From: Sphingobium sp052327305
GTDB lineage: Bacteria > Pseudomonadota > Alphaproteobacteria > Sphingomonadales > Sphingomonadaceae
DNA length: 64,000 bases
Assembly (NCBI RefSeq): GCF_052327305.1
Contig: NZ_CP182486.1
Span: 2,294,001 to 2,358,000, forward strand
Reading direction: 5' to 3'
The notes below the pieces were generated by a model. That model was not told the DNA's origin. It searched no databases and worked only from the letters and a program-made list of their open reading frames with translations. Shown in pieces: positions 26,077 to 33,924 of the stretch. Positions within the stretch are counted from its first letter, which is position 1; the number at the start of each line of letters is the position of its first letter. The position numbers were made by a program, and so were the translations under genes.

Positions 26077-27489
26077 TCAGGCGCTGTAGTACATGTCGAA
26101 CTCGACCGGGCTGGGCGCCATTTCCCAGCGATACACTTCCGGCCACTTCAGCTCGATATAGGCGTCGATCTGATCCTTGGTGAACACGTCGCCCTTCAGC
26201 AGGAAGTCGTGGTCGGCCTCAAGGCTGTTTAGAGCCTCGCGGAGCGAACCGCAGACGGTCGGAACCTGCGAGAGCTCCTCGGGCGGCAGATCATAAAGGT
26301 TCTTGTCCATCGCCTCACCGGGATGGATCTTGTTGGTGATGCCGTCCAGGCCAGCCATCAGCAGCGCGGCATAGCACAGATAGGGGTTCGCCATCGCGTC
26401 CGGGAAGCGGAACTCCACGCGCTTCGCCTTGGCGCCCGAACCGTAGGGAATACGGCAGGAGGCCGAGCGGTTGCGGGCCGAATAGGCCAGCAGTACCGGC
26501 GCTTCAAAGCCGGGGACGAGGCGCTTGTAGCTGTTCGTCGTCGGGTTGGTGAAGGCATTGAGCGCCTTCGCATGCTTGATGACGCCGCCGATGAAGTACA
26601 GGCAGGTGTCGCTCAGACCCGCATAGCCATTGCCCGCGAAGAGCGGCTCGCCCTTGTTCCAGATGGACATGTGGGTGTGCATGCCCGAGCCGTTGTCCTG
26701 CGCGATGGGCTTGGGCATGAACGTCGCCGTCTTGCCATAGGCCTGGGCGACCATCTGCACGACATACTTGTAGATCTGCATGCGGTCAGCGGTGGTGACC
26801 AGCGTGCCGAAGGTCAGGCCCAGCTCGTGCTGCGCAGCCGCCACCTCATGGTGATGCTTGTCGCAGGGCAGGCCCATTTCGAGCATGGTCGAAACCATCT
26901 CGGCGCGGATGTCCGTGCAGGGATCGACCGGCGCGACGGGGAAGTAGCCGCCCTTGGCGCGCGGACGGTGAGCCAGGTTGCCGCCCTCATATTCCTTGCC
27001 GGTGTTGGTCGGCAGCTCGATGTCGTCGATCTTGTAGAAGGACTCGCTGTAGTCGCTGTTGAAGCGGACATCGTCGAACATGAAGAACTCGGCTTCCGGG
27101 CCGACATAGATGGTGTCGCCGAAGCCCGCCGCCTTCACATAGGCTTCCGCACGGACAGCGCAAGAGCGCGGATCACGCGTGTAGAGCTCGCCCGTGGAGG
27201 GCTCGACGATGTTGCAGAACAGGATCAGCATGGGCGTGGCGCTGAACGGATCGACATAGACGGCGTCCAGATCCGGCTTGAGGATCATGTCGGACTCGTT
27301 GATCGCCTTCCAGCCCTCGATCGAGGAGCCGTCGAACATGAAGCCTTCCTCAAGCTCATCCTCGCCGACGACACCCGAGAACATGGTCAGGTGCTGCCAC
27401 TTGCCCTTCGGGTCGGTGAAGCGAAGGTCGATCCACTCGATCTCCTTCTCTTCCACCATCTTGAGAATGTCTTTGGGCTTATTCGCCAT
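26077..27489 (-). CDS. glnA: Glutamine synthetase, type I
   Basis: GlnA makes glutamine from glutamate, ammonia and ATP and is the main entry of ammonium into metabolism. The 470-residue protein is full length. It has MFDGSSIEGW near the N-terminus, the metal and ATP segments EAEFFMFD and NGSGMHTHMS, and the active-site flap area around NRSASCRIP. The adenylylation tyrosine is in KNLYDLPPEE (about Tyr 399), so activity is probably controlled by GlnE. A GGAAGG ribosome site precedes the ATG. glnB lies 63 bp upstream on the same strand, forming the usual glnBA unit. Confidence 0.98.
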   Translation of the reverse strand: MANKPKDILKMVEEKEIEWIDLRFTDPKGKWQHLTMFSGVVGEDELEEGFMFDGSSIEGWKAINESDMILKPDLDAVYVDPFSATPMLILFCNIVEPSTGELYTRDPRSCAVRAEAYVKAAGFGDTIYVGPEAEFFMFDDVRFNSDYSESFYKIDDIELPTNTGKEYEGGNLAHRPRAKGGYFPVAPVDPCTDIRAEMVSTMLEMGLPCDKHHHEVAAAQHELGLTFGTLVTTADRMQIYKYVVQMVAQAYGKTATFMPKPIAQDNGSGMHTHMSIWNKGEPLFAGNGYAGLSDTCLYFIGGVIKHAKALNAFTNPTTNSYKRLVPGFEAPVLLAYSARNRSASCRIPYGSGAKAKRVEFRFPDAMANPYLCYAALLMAGLDGITNKIHPGEAMDKNLYDLPPEELSQVPTVCGSLREALNSLEADHDFLLKGDVFTKDQIDAYIELKWPEVYRWEMAPSPVEFDMYYSA

Positions 27490-27552
27490 TGTGTGACTAC
27501 CTTCCTCTAGAACTGGAACGGTTGCTGGAATTTAAACGGGAGCGGCATGCCG

Positions 27553-27891
27553 CTAGATGGCGGCCTCATCGGTCTCGCCAGTACGAATGCGGAGCGCCTT
27601 CTCGACGTTCATGACGAAGATCTTGCCGTCGCCGATGCGGCCGGTCTTCGCGGCTGCCGCGATGGCTTCCACAGTGCGATCGGCCAGGCTGTCGTCCACG
27701 ACGACTTCCAGCTTCACCTTGGGCAGGAAATCCACCACATACTCGGCGCCACGATAAAGCTCGGTATGGCCCTTCTGTCGGCCGAAGCCCTTGGCTTCCG
27801 TCACCGTGATCCCGGAAACGCCGATCTCGTGAAGGGCTTCCTTCACTTCGTCCAGCTTGAACGGTTTGATGATCGCCTCGATCTTTTTCAT
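27553..27891 (-). CDS. glnB: Nitrogen regulatory protein P-II
   Basis: P-II senses 2-oxoglutarate, ATP/ADP and, via uridylylation, glutamine, and tunes GlnE, NtrB and other targets. The 112-residue protein is full length. The T-loop carries the uridylylation Tyr 51 in GHTELYRGAEYVVDFLPK, the ATP-binding region has GDGKIFVMNVEKALRIRTGE, and the C-terminus is TDEAAI. The neighbouring glnA supports GlnB rather than GlnK, which usually sits with amtB. A sigma70-like promoter lies at 27917-27946. Confidence 0.96.
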   Translation of the reverse strand: MKKIEAIIKPFKLDEVKEALHEIGVSGITVTEAKGFGRQKGHTELYRGAEYVVDFLPKVKLEVVVDDSLADRTVEAIAAAAKTGRIGDGKIFVMNVEKALRIRTGETDEAAI

Positions 27892-27916
27892 GGCCTGCCA
27901 CCCTCTTGCTTCGCAA

Positions 27917-27946
27917 ATTATGCCCGGCCGCCCATGCTTTTTTCAA
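27917..27946 (-). promoter_or_regulatory. Candidate sigma70 promoter of glnBA
   Basis: On the minus strand TTGAAA (27946-27941) is followed after 18 bp by CATAAT (27922-27917). The -10 ends about 25 nt before the glnB start codon. I checked the same region for a sigma54 element: the closest match has GGCA and TTGC 4 nt apart instead of 6, so I do not call one. Confidence 0.5.
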
Positions 27947-28099
27947 AAGGCATGAGAGCCTTCAGCGCAAAACGCTTGAAGGCACGGCGGCACTTAACGC
28001 CCGTGTTATCGCGCCCCGGTGCGAATCACCAGCGCAGCATTGGCGGCTTTGTTAGAGATTGTCGATATTGCTCGGATTCCGGGCATTTTTCGCAAGAAT

Positions 28100-28116
28100 T
28101 GCCTAAATTTTAGGCA
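28100..28116. promoter_or_regulatory. Perfect 17-bp dyad upstream of glnB, possible NtrC-type site
   Basis: TGCCTAAATTTTAGGCA has 8-bp arms around a single central T and the TGC-N11-GCA outline of NtrC sites. It lies about 210 bp upstream of the glnB start and 15 bp beyond the map stop codon. The interior differs from the classical TGCACC...GGTGCA, and no sigma54 promoter is visible between it and glnB. The assignment is therefore weak, but the symmetry is unlikely to be accidental. Confidence 0.35.
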
Positions 28117-28130
28117 TGATTTTTGCGGGC

Positions 28131-28955
28131 TCAGTAAGGGGGGTGGTGATGCCCGGCGAGACTGAGGGTGAAAATCTCGCAGCCCGTCTCGGTGATGCCG
28201 ATGGAATGCTCGAATTGCGCGGAGAGGCTGCGGTCCCGCGTTACAGCCGTCCACCCGTCATCAAGGAGGCGGACGCCCGGCTTGCCGCCGTTAATCATGG
28301 GCTCGATGGTGAAGATCATACCCGGCTTCAATTCCGGACCGGTGCCAGGACGGCCGACATGCACGACTTCCGGCGTATCGTGAAAGACGCGGCCAAGGCC
28401 GTGACCGCAAAAGTCGCGGACAACCCCGTAGCGGTGCCGCTCCGCATGAGTCTGGATCGCGTGGCCGATGTCGCCGAGATGCTTGCCCGGCCGCGCCTGC
28501 TCGATGCCCAGCATGAGGCACTCATAGGTCACGTCGACGAGCCGACGGGCCTTGATCGGCACGTCTCCTACCAGGAACATGCGGCTGGTGTCGCCGTGCC
28601 AGCCATCGACCAGCGGCGTGACGTCGATATTGAGAATATCGCCGTCCTTCAGCACCCGGTCGCCCGGAATGCCATGGCAGATCACATTGTTGAGGCTGAT
28701 GCAGCAACTGTGCTTGTAGCCTCGGTAGCCCAGCGTCGCGGGGATACCGCCCGCAGCGAGCGTCATCTCGCGCACCAGATCGTCCAGCTCGCCAGTGGTG
28801 ACGCCCGGCACGACATGTGGGATCAGCGCATCGAGGATGCCTGCAGCGACCTGACCGGCCTTGCGCATGCCTGCGAAACCCTCCTGCCCATGCAGTTTGA
28901 TCGCATTCGTGCGGAGGGCCATCGTGTCTTCGCTCGGAGTCATATATGTCGTCAT
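28131..28955 (-). CDS. map: Methionine aminopeptidase, type I
   Basis: Map removes the initiator methionine from nascent proteins. The 274-residue protein has all five metal ligands: Asp in DILNIDVTP, Asp in WHGDTSRMF, His in CGHGLGRVFH, Glu in FTIEPMI and Glu in AQFEHSIGI. The frame opens at 29018, but the ATG at 28955 (MTTYMTPSED) or at 28943 fits the family. The longer version would overlap the divergent gene. The C-terminus is short, ending HHHPPY. Confidence 0.95.
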   Translation of the reverse strand: MTTYMTPSEDTMALRTNAIKLHGQEGFAGMRKAGQVAAGILDALIPHVVPGVTTGELDDLVREMTLAAGGIPATLGYRGYKHSCCISLNNVICHGIPGDRVLKDGDILNIDVTPLVDGWHGDTSRMFLVGDVPIKARRLVDVTYECLMLGIEQARPGKHLGDIGHAIQTHAERHRYGVVRDFCGHGLGRVFHDTPEVVHVGRPGTGPELKPGMIFTIEPMINGGKPGVRLLDDGWTAVTRDRSLSAQFEHSIGITETGCEIFTLSLAGHHHPPY

Positions 28956-29016
28956 GGCTTGCCATATAGGCGCTTCTGCCCCAACTGACGAGAGCCTTGA
29001 GACGGAGAGCGAGACC

Positions 29017-29121
29017 ATGGCTAAAAGGAAGCGCGGTTACGCCAGCAAGGCTGCGCGAAACCGTTTCACGCAAGACCCCGTCTTGGTCGGTCGCCGCGGC
29101 TGCGGAGACATAGCCCGATGA
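29017..29121 (+). CDS. Possible small basic protein upstream of the CinA-like gene
   Basis: A 34-codon frame (MAKRKRGYASKAARNRF...) starts at ATG 29017. A purine-rich stretch upstream contains GGAG, but at 10 nt, slightly far. Its stop codon overlaps the start of the next gene as ATGA, which is what a translationally coupled gene would show. The product would be very basic. I do not recognise it. It could also be only the leader of the downstream gene. Confidence 0.35.
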   Translation: MAKRKRGYASKAARNRFTQDPVLVGRRGCGDIAR

Positions 29122-29873
29122 ACGCCCGGATTTGGACTGCTGCGCTGATTGTCATCGGAGACGAAATCCTCTCGGGGCGCACGCAGGACAAGAATATCGC
29201 GCAGATCGCGACATGGCTGAACGTGCAGGGCATCAGACTGCGCGAAGTGCGGGTCGTTGCCGATGACATGGACGGCATCGGCGCAGCCGTGAATGCACTG
29301 CGCGTAGCCCATGACTATGTATTCACGACCGGCGGCATCGGCCCCACGCATGACGACATCACCGTGGATGCCATCGCTGCGGCGCTGGGGCGGGATGTGA
29401 TCGTCCACCCGGAGGCGCGCGCGACCCTGCAGGATTATTATGCGACACGCGGCGGCCTTACGGACGCACGGCTTCGCATGGCGCGCGTGCCGGAAGGCGC
29501 AAGCCTCATTCCCAATCGCTATTCCGGCGCGCCGGGTATCCGGGTGGAGAATATCTTCATCATGGCGGGCGTGCCTCACATCACGGCGGGAATGCTAGAT
29601 GCGCTCACCGGTTCGCTGGAAGGCGGTGCGCCGGTGCTGAGCCGTCAGATCGGCTGCTGGGTGGCGGAAAGTGAAGTGGCCGACCTTCTGGGCAAAACGG
29701 AAAATGCGCACGAGGGTTGCCAGATCGGTAGCTATCCGTTCTTTCGCGAAGGGCGGAGCGGCGCGAACTTCGTCATTCGCTCCACCGAGGAGCCGGTGCT
29801 GGATGCTTGCGCGGCCGAACTGACCGCAGCTCTGCGGGCGATGGGCCATGAGGTGATCGACGGCGGCATCTGA
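29118..29873 (+). CDS. Molybdopterin-binding domain protein, CinA N-terminal type
   Basis: This 251-residue protein corresponds to the N-terminal MoCF-like domain of CinA without the C-terminal amidase domain. The opening AALIVIGDEILSGRTQDKN and the loop FTTGGIGPTHDD are diagnostic, and FIMAGVPHIT follows. Full-length CinA is a nicotinamide-nucleotide amidohydrolase or ADP-ribose pyrophosphatase. Stand-alone forms like this are common in alphaproteobacteria and of unclear function, probably nucleotide-related. It is divergent from map. Confidence 0.85.
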   Translation: MNARIWTAALIVIGDEILSGRTQDKNIAQIATWLNVQGIRLREVRVVADDMDGIGAAVNALRVAHDYVFTTGGIGPTHDDITVDAIAAALGRDVIVHPEARATLQDYYATRGGLTDARLRMARVPEGASLIPNRYSGAPGIRVENIFIMAGVPHITAGMLDALTGSLEGGAPVLSRQIGCWVAESEVADLLGKTENAHEGCQIGSYPFFREGRSGANFVIRSTEEPVLDACAAELTAALRAMGHEVIDGGI

Positions 29874-29902
29874 CCGGCGCGGAAATCATTTCCCGTTTCC
29901 GG

Positions 29903-29927
29903 GGAACTCCCTTGGTTCCCTGCCGTT
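29903..29927 (+). promoter_or_regulatory. EcfG-type general stress promoter before otsB
   Basis: GGAAC (29903-29907), a 16-bp spacer and CGTT (29924-29927) match the consensus of the alphaproteobacterial general stress sigma factor EcfG. The -10 motif ends 9 nt before the first possible otsB start (29937). Transcription would therefore begin almost at that codon, making it leaderless or favouring the ATG at 29997. Trehalose genes are known members of this regulon in other alphaproteobacteria. Confidence 0.65.
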
Positions 29928-29936
29928 CTAAGATAC

Positions 29937-30707
29937 ATGCCCGAAACGTTTGCGTCGAGTTCACCGCCGGTTGTTTGCGGACCACCGCCTCATGACATGG
30001 CGAGACAGAGCCTGTTCTTCGACTTTGACGGGACGTTGGTGGACATTGCGCCCACGCCCGATTCCATCATTGTGCCCCCGGCGCTTCTGCAGGCGTTGCG
30101 CACGCTTTCCATTCACATGCCGGGTCGCATCGCGATCGTGAGCGGCCGGTCGCTCGCCCAGCTCGATATGTTTCTCGGCCCCTTCGCGAATGAGATCGCC
30201 ATGGCGGGAAGTCATGGGGCGGAGCTGCGTGCGGCGGGCGGGGAGGCGTGGGCTGTGGAGAGACCTTCCGGCCTCGATCGCGCTGGCACGGCGCTGGACC
30301 GCTTCGCGCGGGAGCACGGCCTTTACTTCGAGCATAAGACGCTGGGCGCGGCCGTTCATTATCGGTTGAAGCCTGAGCTTGAGGCGGAGGCGACCGCCCT
30401 GGCCGAGATGCTGGCGAGCCAGTACGGCTTGCGCCTGCAGCGAGGCAAGATGATGGTCGAGTTGCGGGTGGATGGCGACAAGGGCCGCGCGGTGGCTGCG
30501 CTGCTTGCGCTGCCGCAGATGGCCGGCACCCGGCCGCTCGTTTTTGGCGACGATCTCACTGACGAGGATGGATTCATCGCGGCCGAAGATGCCGGCGGCG
30601 CCGGAGTGCTGGTGGATCAGCCCCGCAAGACACGCGCCCTGTATCGGCTGCCCGATGTCGCGGCGGTGCATGCCTGGGTCCGAGCTGCAATCGAGGTGAC
30701 CGCATGA
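29937..30707 (+). CDS. otsB: Trehalose-6-phosphate phosphatase
   Basis: OtsB removes phosphate from trehalose-6-phosphate, the second step of trehalose synthesis. It is a HAD-family enzyme. The nucleophile motif is LFFDFDGTLVD (residues 24-34 of the longest frame), Ser/Thr motif II is in IAIVSGRSL, and the metal-binding GDDLTDEDGF lies near the C-terminus. The long form has 256 residues. Homology starts at MARQSLFFDFDG (ATG 29997), and the promoter placement favours that start. It overlaps the GH15 gene at ATGA, so otsB, GH15 and otsA form one coupled operon. Confidence 0.93.
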   Translation: MPETFASSSPPVVCGPPPHDMARQSLFFDFDGTLVDIAPTPDSIIVPPALLQALRTLSIHMPGRIAIVSGRSLAQLDMFLGPFANEIAMAGSHGAELRAAGGEAWAVERPSGLDRAGTALDRFAREHGLYFEHKTLGAAVHYRLKPELEAEATALAEMLASQYGLRLQRGKMMVELRVDGDKGRAVAALLALPQMAGTRPLVFGDDLTDEDGFIAAEDAGGAGVLVDQPRKTRALYRLPDVAAVHAWVRAAIEVTA

Positions 30708-32485
30708 CCTCTGAAATGGACCTCTGGCCAATCGGCAATTGCCAGGTCTCTGCCCTGGTCGATCGCACCGGGCGCTTCGTGTGGGGTTGCGTGCCGCGTG
30801 TCGATGGCGATCCGGCGTTCAGTGCGCTGCTTGCCGGCGACAATCCGGAAACCGGCTATTGGACAATCGAACTCGAAGGCGCGGTGCGCACGGAGCAATC
30901 CTACCTGCGCAACACGGCAGTTCTGGTGACCCGCCACGAGGACGCCACGGGCAATGCCGTGGAGATCGTCGATTTCTGCCCTCGCTTCGTGCGGGAGAAC
31001 CGGCCCTACCGGCCGACTGCCTTTGCGCGCATCGTCCGCCCGGTGGGCGGCTCCCCCCGTATCCGCGTCGCGCTGCGGGTCGCAACGGACTGGGGCCAGC
31101 CGACGAGCATCACCACAGGGTCCAATCATATCCGCTACCTGATGCGCGATCAGACCCTGCGCCTGACCACTGACGCGCCGATCGACCGATTGCGCGCCGA
31201 GAATTTCTTCCGGCTTGAGCGGTCGCTGCATTTCTTCCTTGGGCCGGACGAGAGCTTTTCTGGCGGGTTGCAGGACGTTCTGGGCGTTATGCTCGACCGC
31301 ACGACGCATGAGTGGCGACACTGGGCGCGCGGGTTGGCGACGCCCGTGGAGTGGCAGGACGTAGTGATCCGCGCGGCGATCACGCTCAAGCTCTGCCAGC
31401 ATGAGGAGACCGGGGCAATCGTCGCCGCGCTCACCACCTCCCTCCCTGAACATGCCGACAGTGGGCGCAACTGGGACTATCGCTACTGCTGGATCCGCGA
31501 TGCATATTATACGGTGCAGGCGCTTAACCGGCTCGGTGCGCTCGACGTGCTTGAGAGCTATCTCGAGTATCTCCGCAATATCGTGGACGATGCGCGAGGC
31601 GGACATATCCAGCCTCTTTACGGCGTGGGTGGCGAAGCGCGCATCATCGAACGCATAGAGGAGAGCCTGCCGGGCTATCGCGGCATGGGGCCAGTGCGCG
31701 TGGGTAATCAGGCCTATGAGCAGGTCCAGCACGATGCTTATGGCCAGATCGTCCTCTGCAACGTGCAGGCCTTCTTCGATCAGCGCCTGCTGCGCATGGC
31801 CGGTGTAGAGGATTTCCACGCTCTCGAAGCGGTCGGCGAGCGCGCCTGGCAGGTTTATGACCAGCCCGATGCGGGACTGTGGGAGCTGCGGACCAAGTCC
31901 TTCGTCCACACTTATTCCGCCGCGATGTGCTGGGCGGCCTGCGACCGGCTGGCCAGCGCGGCCAGAGTGCTTGGGCTCTCGGATCGGCATGAGTTCTGGA
32001 CGGAGCGCGCAGCGACGATGCGCGAGACGATCGAGCAGGCCGCCTGGCGGCCGGAGACCAACCGTGTGTCCGCCACCTTTGGCGGAGACGATCTCGACGC
32101 CAGCATCATTCAGCTTCTGGATCTGCGCTTCTTCGCGCCGAACGATCCCCGCTTTCAGGGCACGCTGGTGGCGGTGGAAGAGGGGCTGCGACGGGGCAGT
32201 CACATGCTGCGCTATGCCACCGAGGATGATTTCGGCCTGCCGCACACCGCGTTCAATGTCTGCACCTTCTGGCTGATCGAAGCGCTGGATGCGACGGGCC
32301 GGCACGAGGACGCGCGCGCGCTCTTCGAGGAAATGGTTGCGCGGCGGACGCCTGCGGGGTTGCTCTCGGAGGATATCGACCCGGCGACCGGAGAACTCTG
32401 GGGGAACTATCCGCAGACCTATTCGCTCGTTGGCCTCATCAATTGTGCAGTGATGCTCAGCAAGCCGTGGAGGACTCTGCGATGA
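30704..32485 (+). CDS. Glycoside hydrolase family 15 protein (glucoamylase/trehalase type)
   Basis: This 593-residue cytoplasmic protein has an N-terminal beta-sandwich domain (about 1-210) and a C-terminal (alpha/alpha)6 barrel. The signature segment is SLPEHADSGRNWDYRYCWIRDAYYTVQAL (about residues 246-274; only part is needed to recognise GH15). A second conserved region is LRYATEDDFGLP, and WGNYPQTYSLVGLINCA closes the barrel. Bacterial GH15 enzymes include glucoamylases, dextranases and trehalases. Lying between otsB and otsA with ATGA overlaps on both sides, it may hydrolyse trehalose or a related glucan. Confidence 0.9.
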   Translation: MTSEMDLWPIGNCQVSALVDRTGRFVWGCVPRVDGDPAFSALLAGDNPETGYWTIELEGAVRTEQSYLRNTAVLVTRHEDATGNAVEIVDFCPRFVRENRPYRPTAFARIVRPVGGSPRIRVALRVATDWGQPTSITTGSNHIRYLMRDQTLRLTTDAPIDRLRAENFFRLERSLHFFLGPDESFSGGLQDVLGVMLDRTTHEWRHWARGLATPVEWQDVVIRAAITLKLCQHEETGAIVAALTTSLPEHADSGRNWDYRYCWIRDAYYTVQALNRLGALDVLESYLEYLRNIVDDARGGHIQPLYGVGGEARIIERIEESLPGYRGMGPVRVGNQAYEQVQHDAYGQIVLCNVQAFFDQRLLRMAGVEDFHALEAVGERAWQVYDQPDAGLWELRTKSFVHTYSAAMCWAACDRLASAARVLGLSDRHEFWTERAATMRETIEQAAWRPETNRVSATFGGDDLDASIIQLLDLRFFAPNDPRFQGTLVAVEEGLRRGSHMLRYATEDDFGLPHTAFNVCTFWLIEALDATGRHEDARALFEEMVARRTPAGLLSEDIDPATGELWGNYPQTYSLVGLINCAVMLSKPWRTLR

Positions 32486-33903
32486 GCCGTCTTGTCGTCA
32501 TTTCCAACCGGGTCCAGCAACTCAAGCAAAGCTCGGGCGGGAATCAGGGTGGGCTCGCGGTCGCGCTGCTTTCCGCCCTGCGGGAACGGGGCGGCGTGTG
32601 GTTCGGCTGGTCGGGAGAGACGGTCGAGACCTTCACCGGCGAGATCCATTATGAGGAGGATGGCCCCACCACGAGCGCCGTCATCGATCTCGAACCGCAG
32701 GATATCGACGAATATTATAACGGCTATGCCAACCGCACGCTCTGGCCGCTCTTCCACAACCGGGTGGATCTCACCGAGTTCGAGCGCGATTTCGAGGGCG
32801 GCTATGCGCGGGTCAATCGGCGCTTTGCCGAGACCGCGCGCCCGCTCATCAAGCGCGACGACATCGTCTGGGTGCACGACTATCATCTCATTCCGCTTGG
32901 CGGCGAGCTGCGCAGGCTCGGCGTGCCGAACTGCATCGGCTTCTTCCTGCATACTCCCTGGCCGCCGGCCGATCTGCTGCTGTCGTTGCCGACGCATCGC
33001 AAGCTTGTCGAGGCGCTCTTCAATTATGACGTGATCGGCTTCCAGACCGAGGACTGGCTGGAGCATTTCCGCCATTATGTGACCACTCATCTGGGTGGCA
33101 CGCTGGGCAAAGACGGCGCGCTCGTTCTCGGTGATCGCACGGTGCGAGCCATTGCCGCGCCGATCGGCATCGACACCGCCGAGTTCGAGGCTGCTGCCGC
33201 TTCGCCCGAAGCGGAGCTGACCCGCGACCGCATGTATCTTTCATCGCCGGGGCGCAGCCTCCTCGTGGGTGTCGACCGCCTCGATTATTCCAAGGGGCTG
33301 ACGGAGCGCTTTGCGGGCTATGAGCGGTTTCTGGCGCATCACCCCGATCTGCGCGGGCTGGTCTATCTGCTGCAGATCGCGCCGCCCAGCCGGGAGAAAG
33401 TGGATACCTATCAGGAAATCCGCTCCAGCCTCGATGCGCTTTCGGGCCGGATCAACGGCGAATATGCCGAGATCGACTGGGTGCCGATCCGCTATGTGAA
33501 CCAGGGCTATCCGCGCGCCGAGCTTGCCGGCATTTTTCGGGCGGCGCGGATCGGGCTTGTCACTCCGCTGCGCGACGGCATGAATCTGGTCGCCAAGGAA
33601 TTTGTCGCGGCGCAGGATCCGCGCGATCCCGGCGTGCTCATCCTCTCGCAGTTTGCTGGCGCCGCCGCTCAGCTCAAGGATGCGGTGCTGGTCAATCCGT
33701 TCAGTGCGGAAGAAATGGCGGACGCCATTGTCATGGCGCTGCGTATGCCGCGCAAGGAGCGGATTGCGCGCTGGGAGCGCCTGATCGACAATGTCCGACG
33801 CGAGGACGTTCATTGGTGGTGCGCCGGATTCCTCGACGCAATGGAACGGGCGGGTGAGGGCGGCTGTGCCGGCGCGGAACCGGTAAGCCACGCAGCCCAG
33901 TAA
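32482..33903 (+). CDS. otsA: Trehalose-6-phosphate synthase
   Basis: OtsA, a GT20 glycosyltransferase, joins UDP-glucose and glucose-6-phosphate to give trehalose-6-phosphate. The 473-residue protein has the N-terminal VVISNRV, the loop GGLAVAL, IVWVHDYHLIPLG and GVDRLDYSKGL. The nucleotide-sugar site is LRDGMNLVAKEFVAAQ. The true start is the ATG at 32482, overlapping the GH15 stop as ATGA; the frame opens slightly earlier inside GH15. It is last in the operon; I see no terminator before the convergent gene at 33925. Confidence 0.96.
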   Translation: MSRLVVISNRVQQLKQSSGGNQGGLAVALLSALRERGGVWFGWSGETVETFTGEIHYEEDGPTTSAVIDLEPQDIDEYYNGYANRTLWPLFHNRVDLTEFERDFEGGYARVNRRFAETARPLIKRDDIVWVHDYHLIPLGGELRRLGVPNCIGFFLHTPWPPADLLLSLPTHRKLVEALFNYDVIGFQTEDWLEHFRHYVTTHLGGTLGKDGALVLGDRTVRAIAAPIGIDTAEFEAAAASPEAELTRDRMYLSSPGRSLLVGVDRLDYSKGLTERFAGYERFLAHHPDLRGLVYLLQIAPPSREKVDTYQEIRSSLDALSGRINGEYAEIDWVPIRYVNQGYPRAELAGIFRAARIGLVTPLRDGMNLVAKEFVAAQDPRDPGVLILSQFAGAAAQLKDAVLVNPFSAEEMADAIVMALRMPRKERIARWERLIDNVRREDVHWWCAGFLDAMERAGEGGCAGAEPVSHAAQ

Positions 33904-33924
33904 GCGAGTGCCGCTCGCTGCGCC

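Noticed and set aside
27911..27931. Sigma54 promoter before glnB
   Set aside because: GGCA and TTGC are present on the minus strand but 4 nt apart instead of 6, which breaks the strict GG-N10-GC spacing.
30617..32305. A 562-codon open frame antisense to the GH15 gene
   Set aside because: No recognisable domain; the opposite strand encodes an intact GH15 enzyme with overlapping operon partners.
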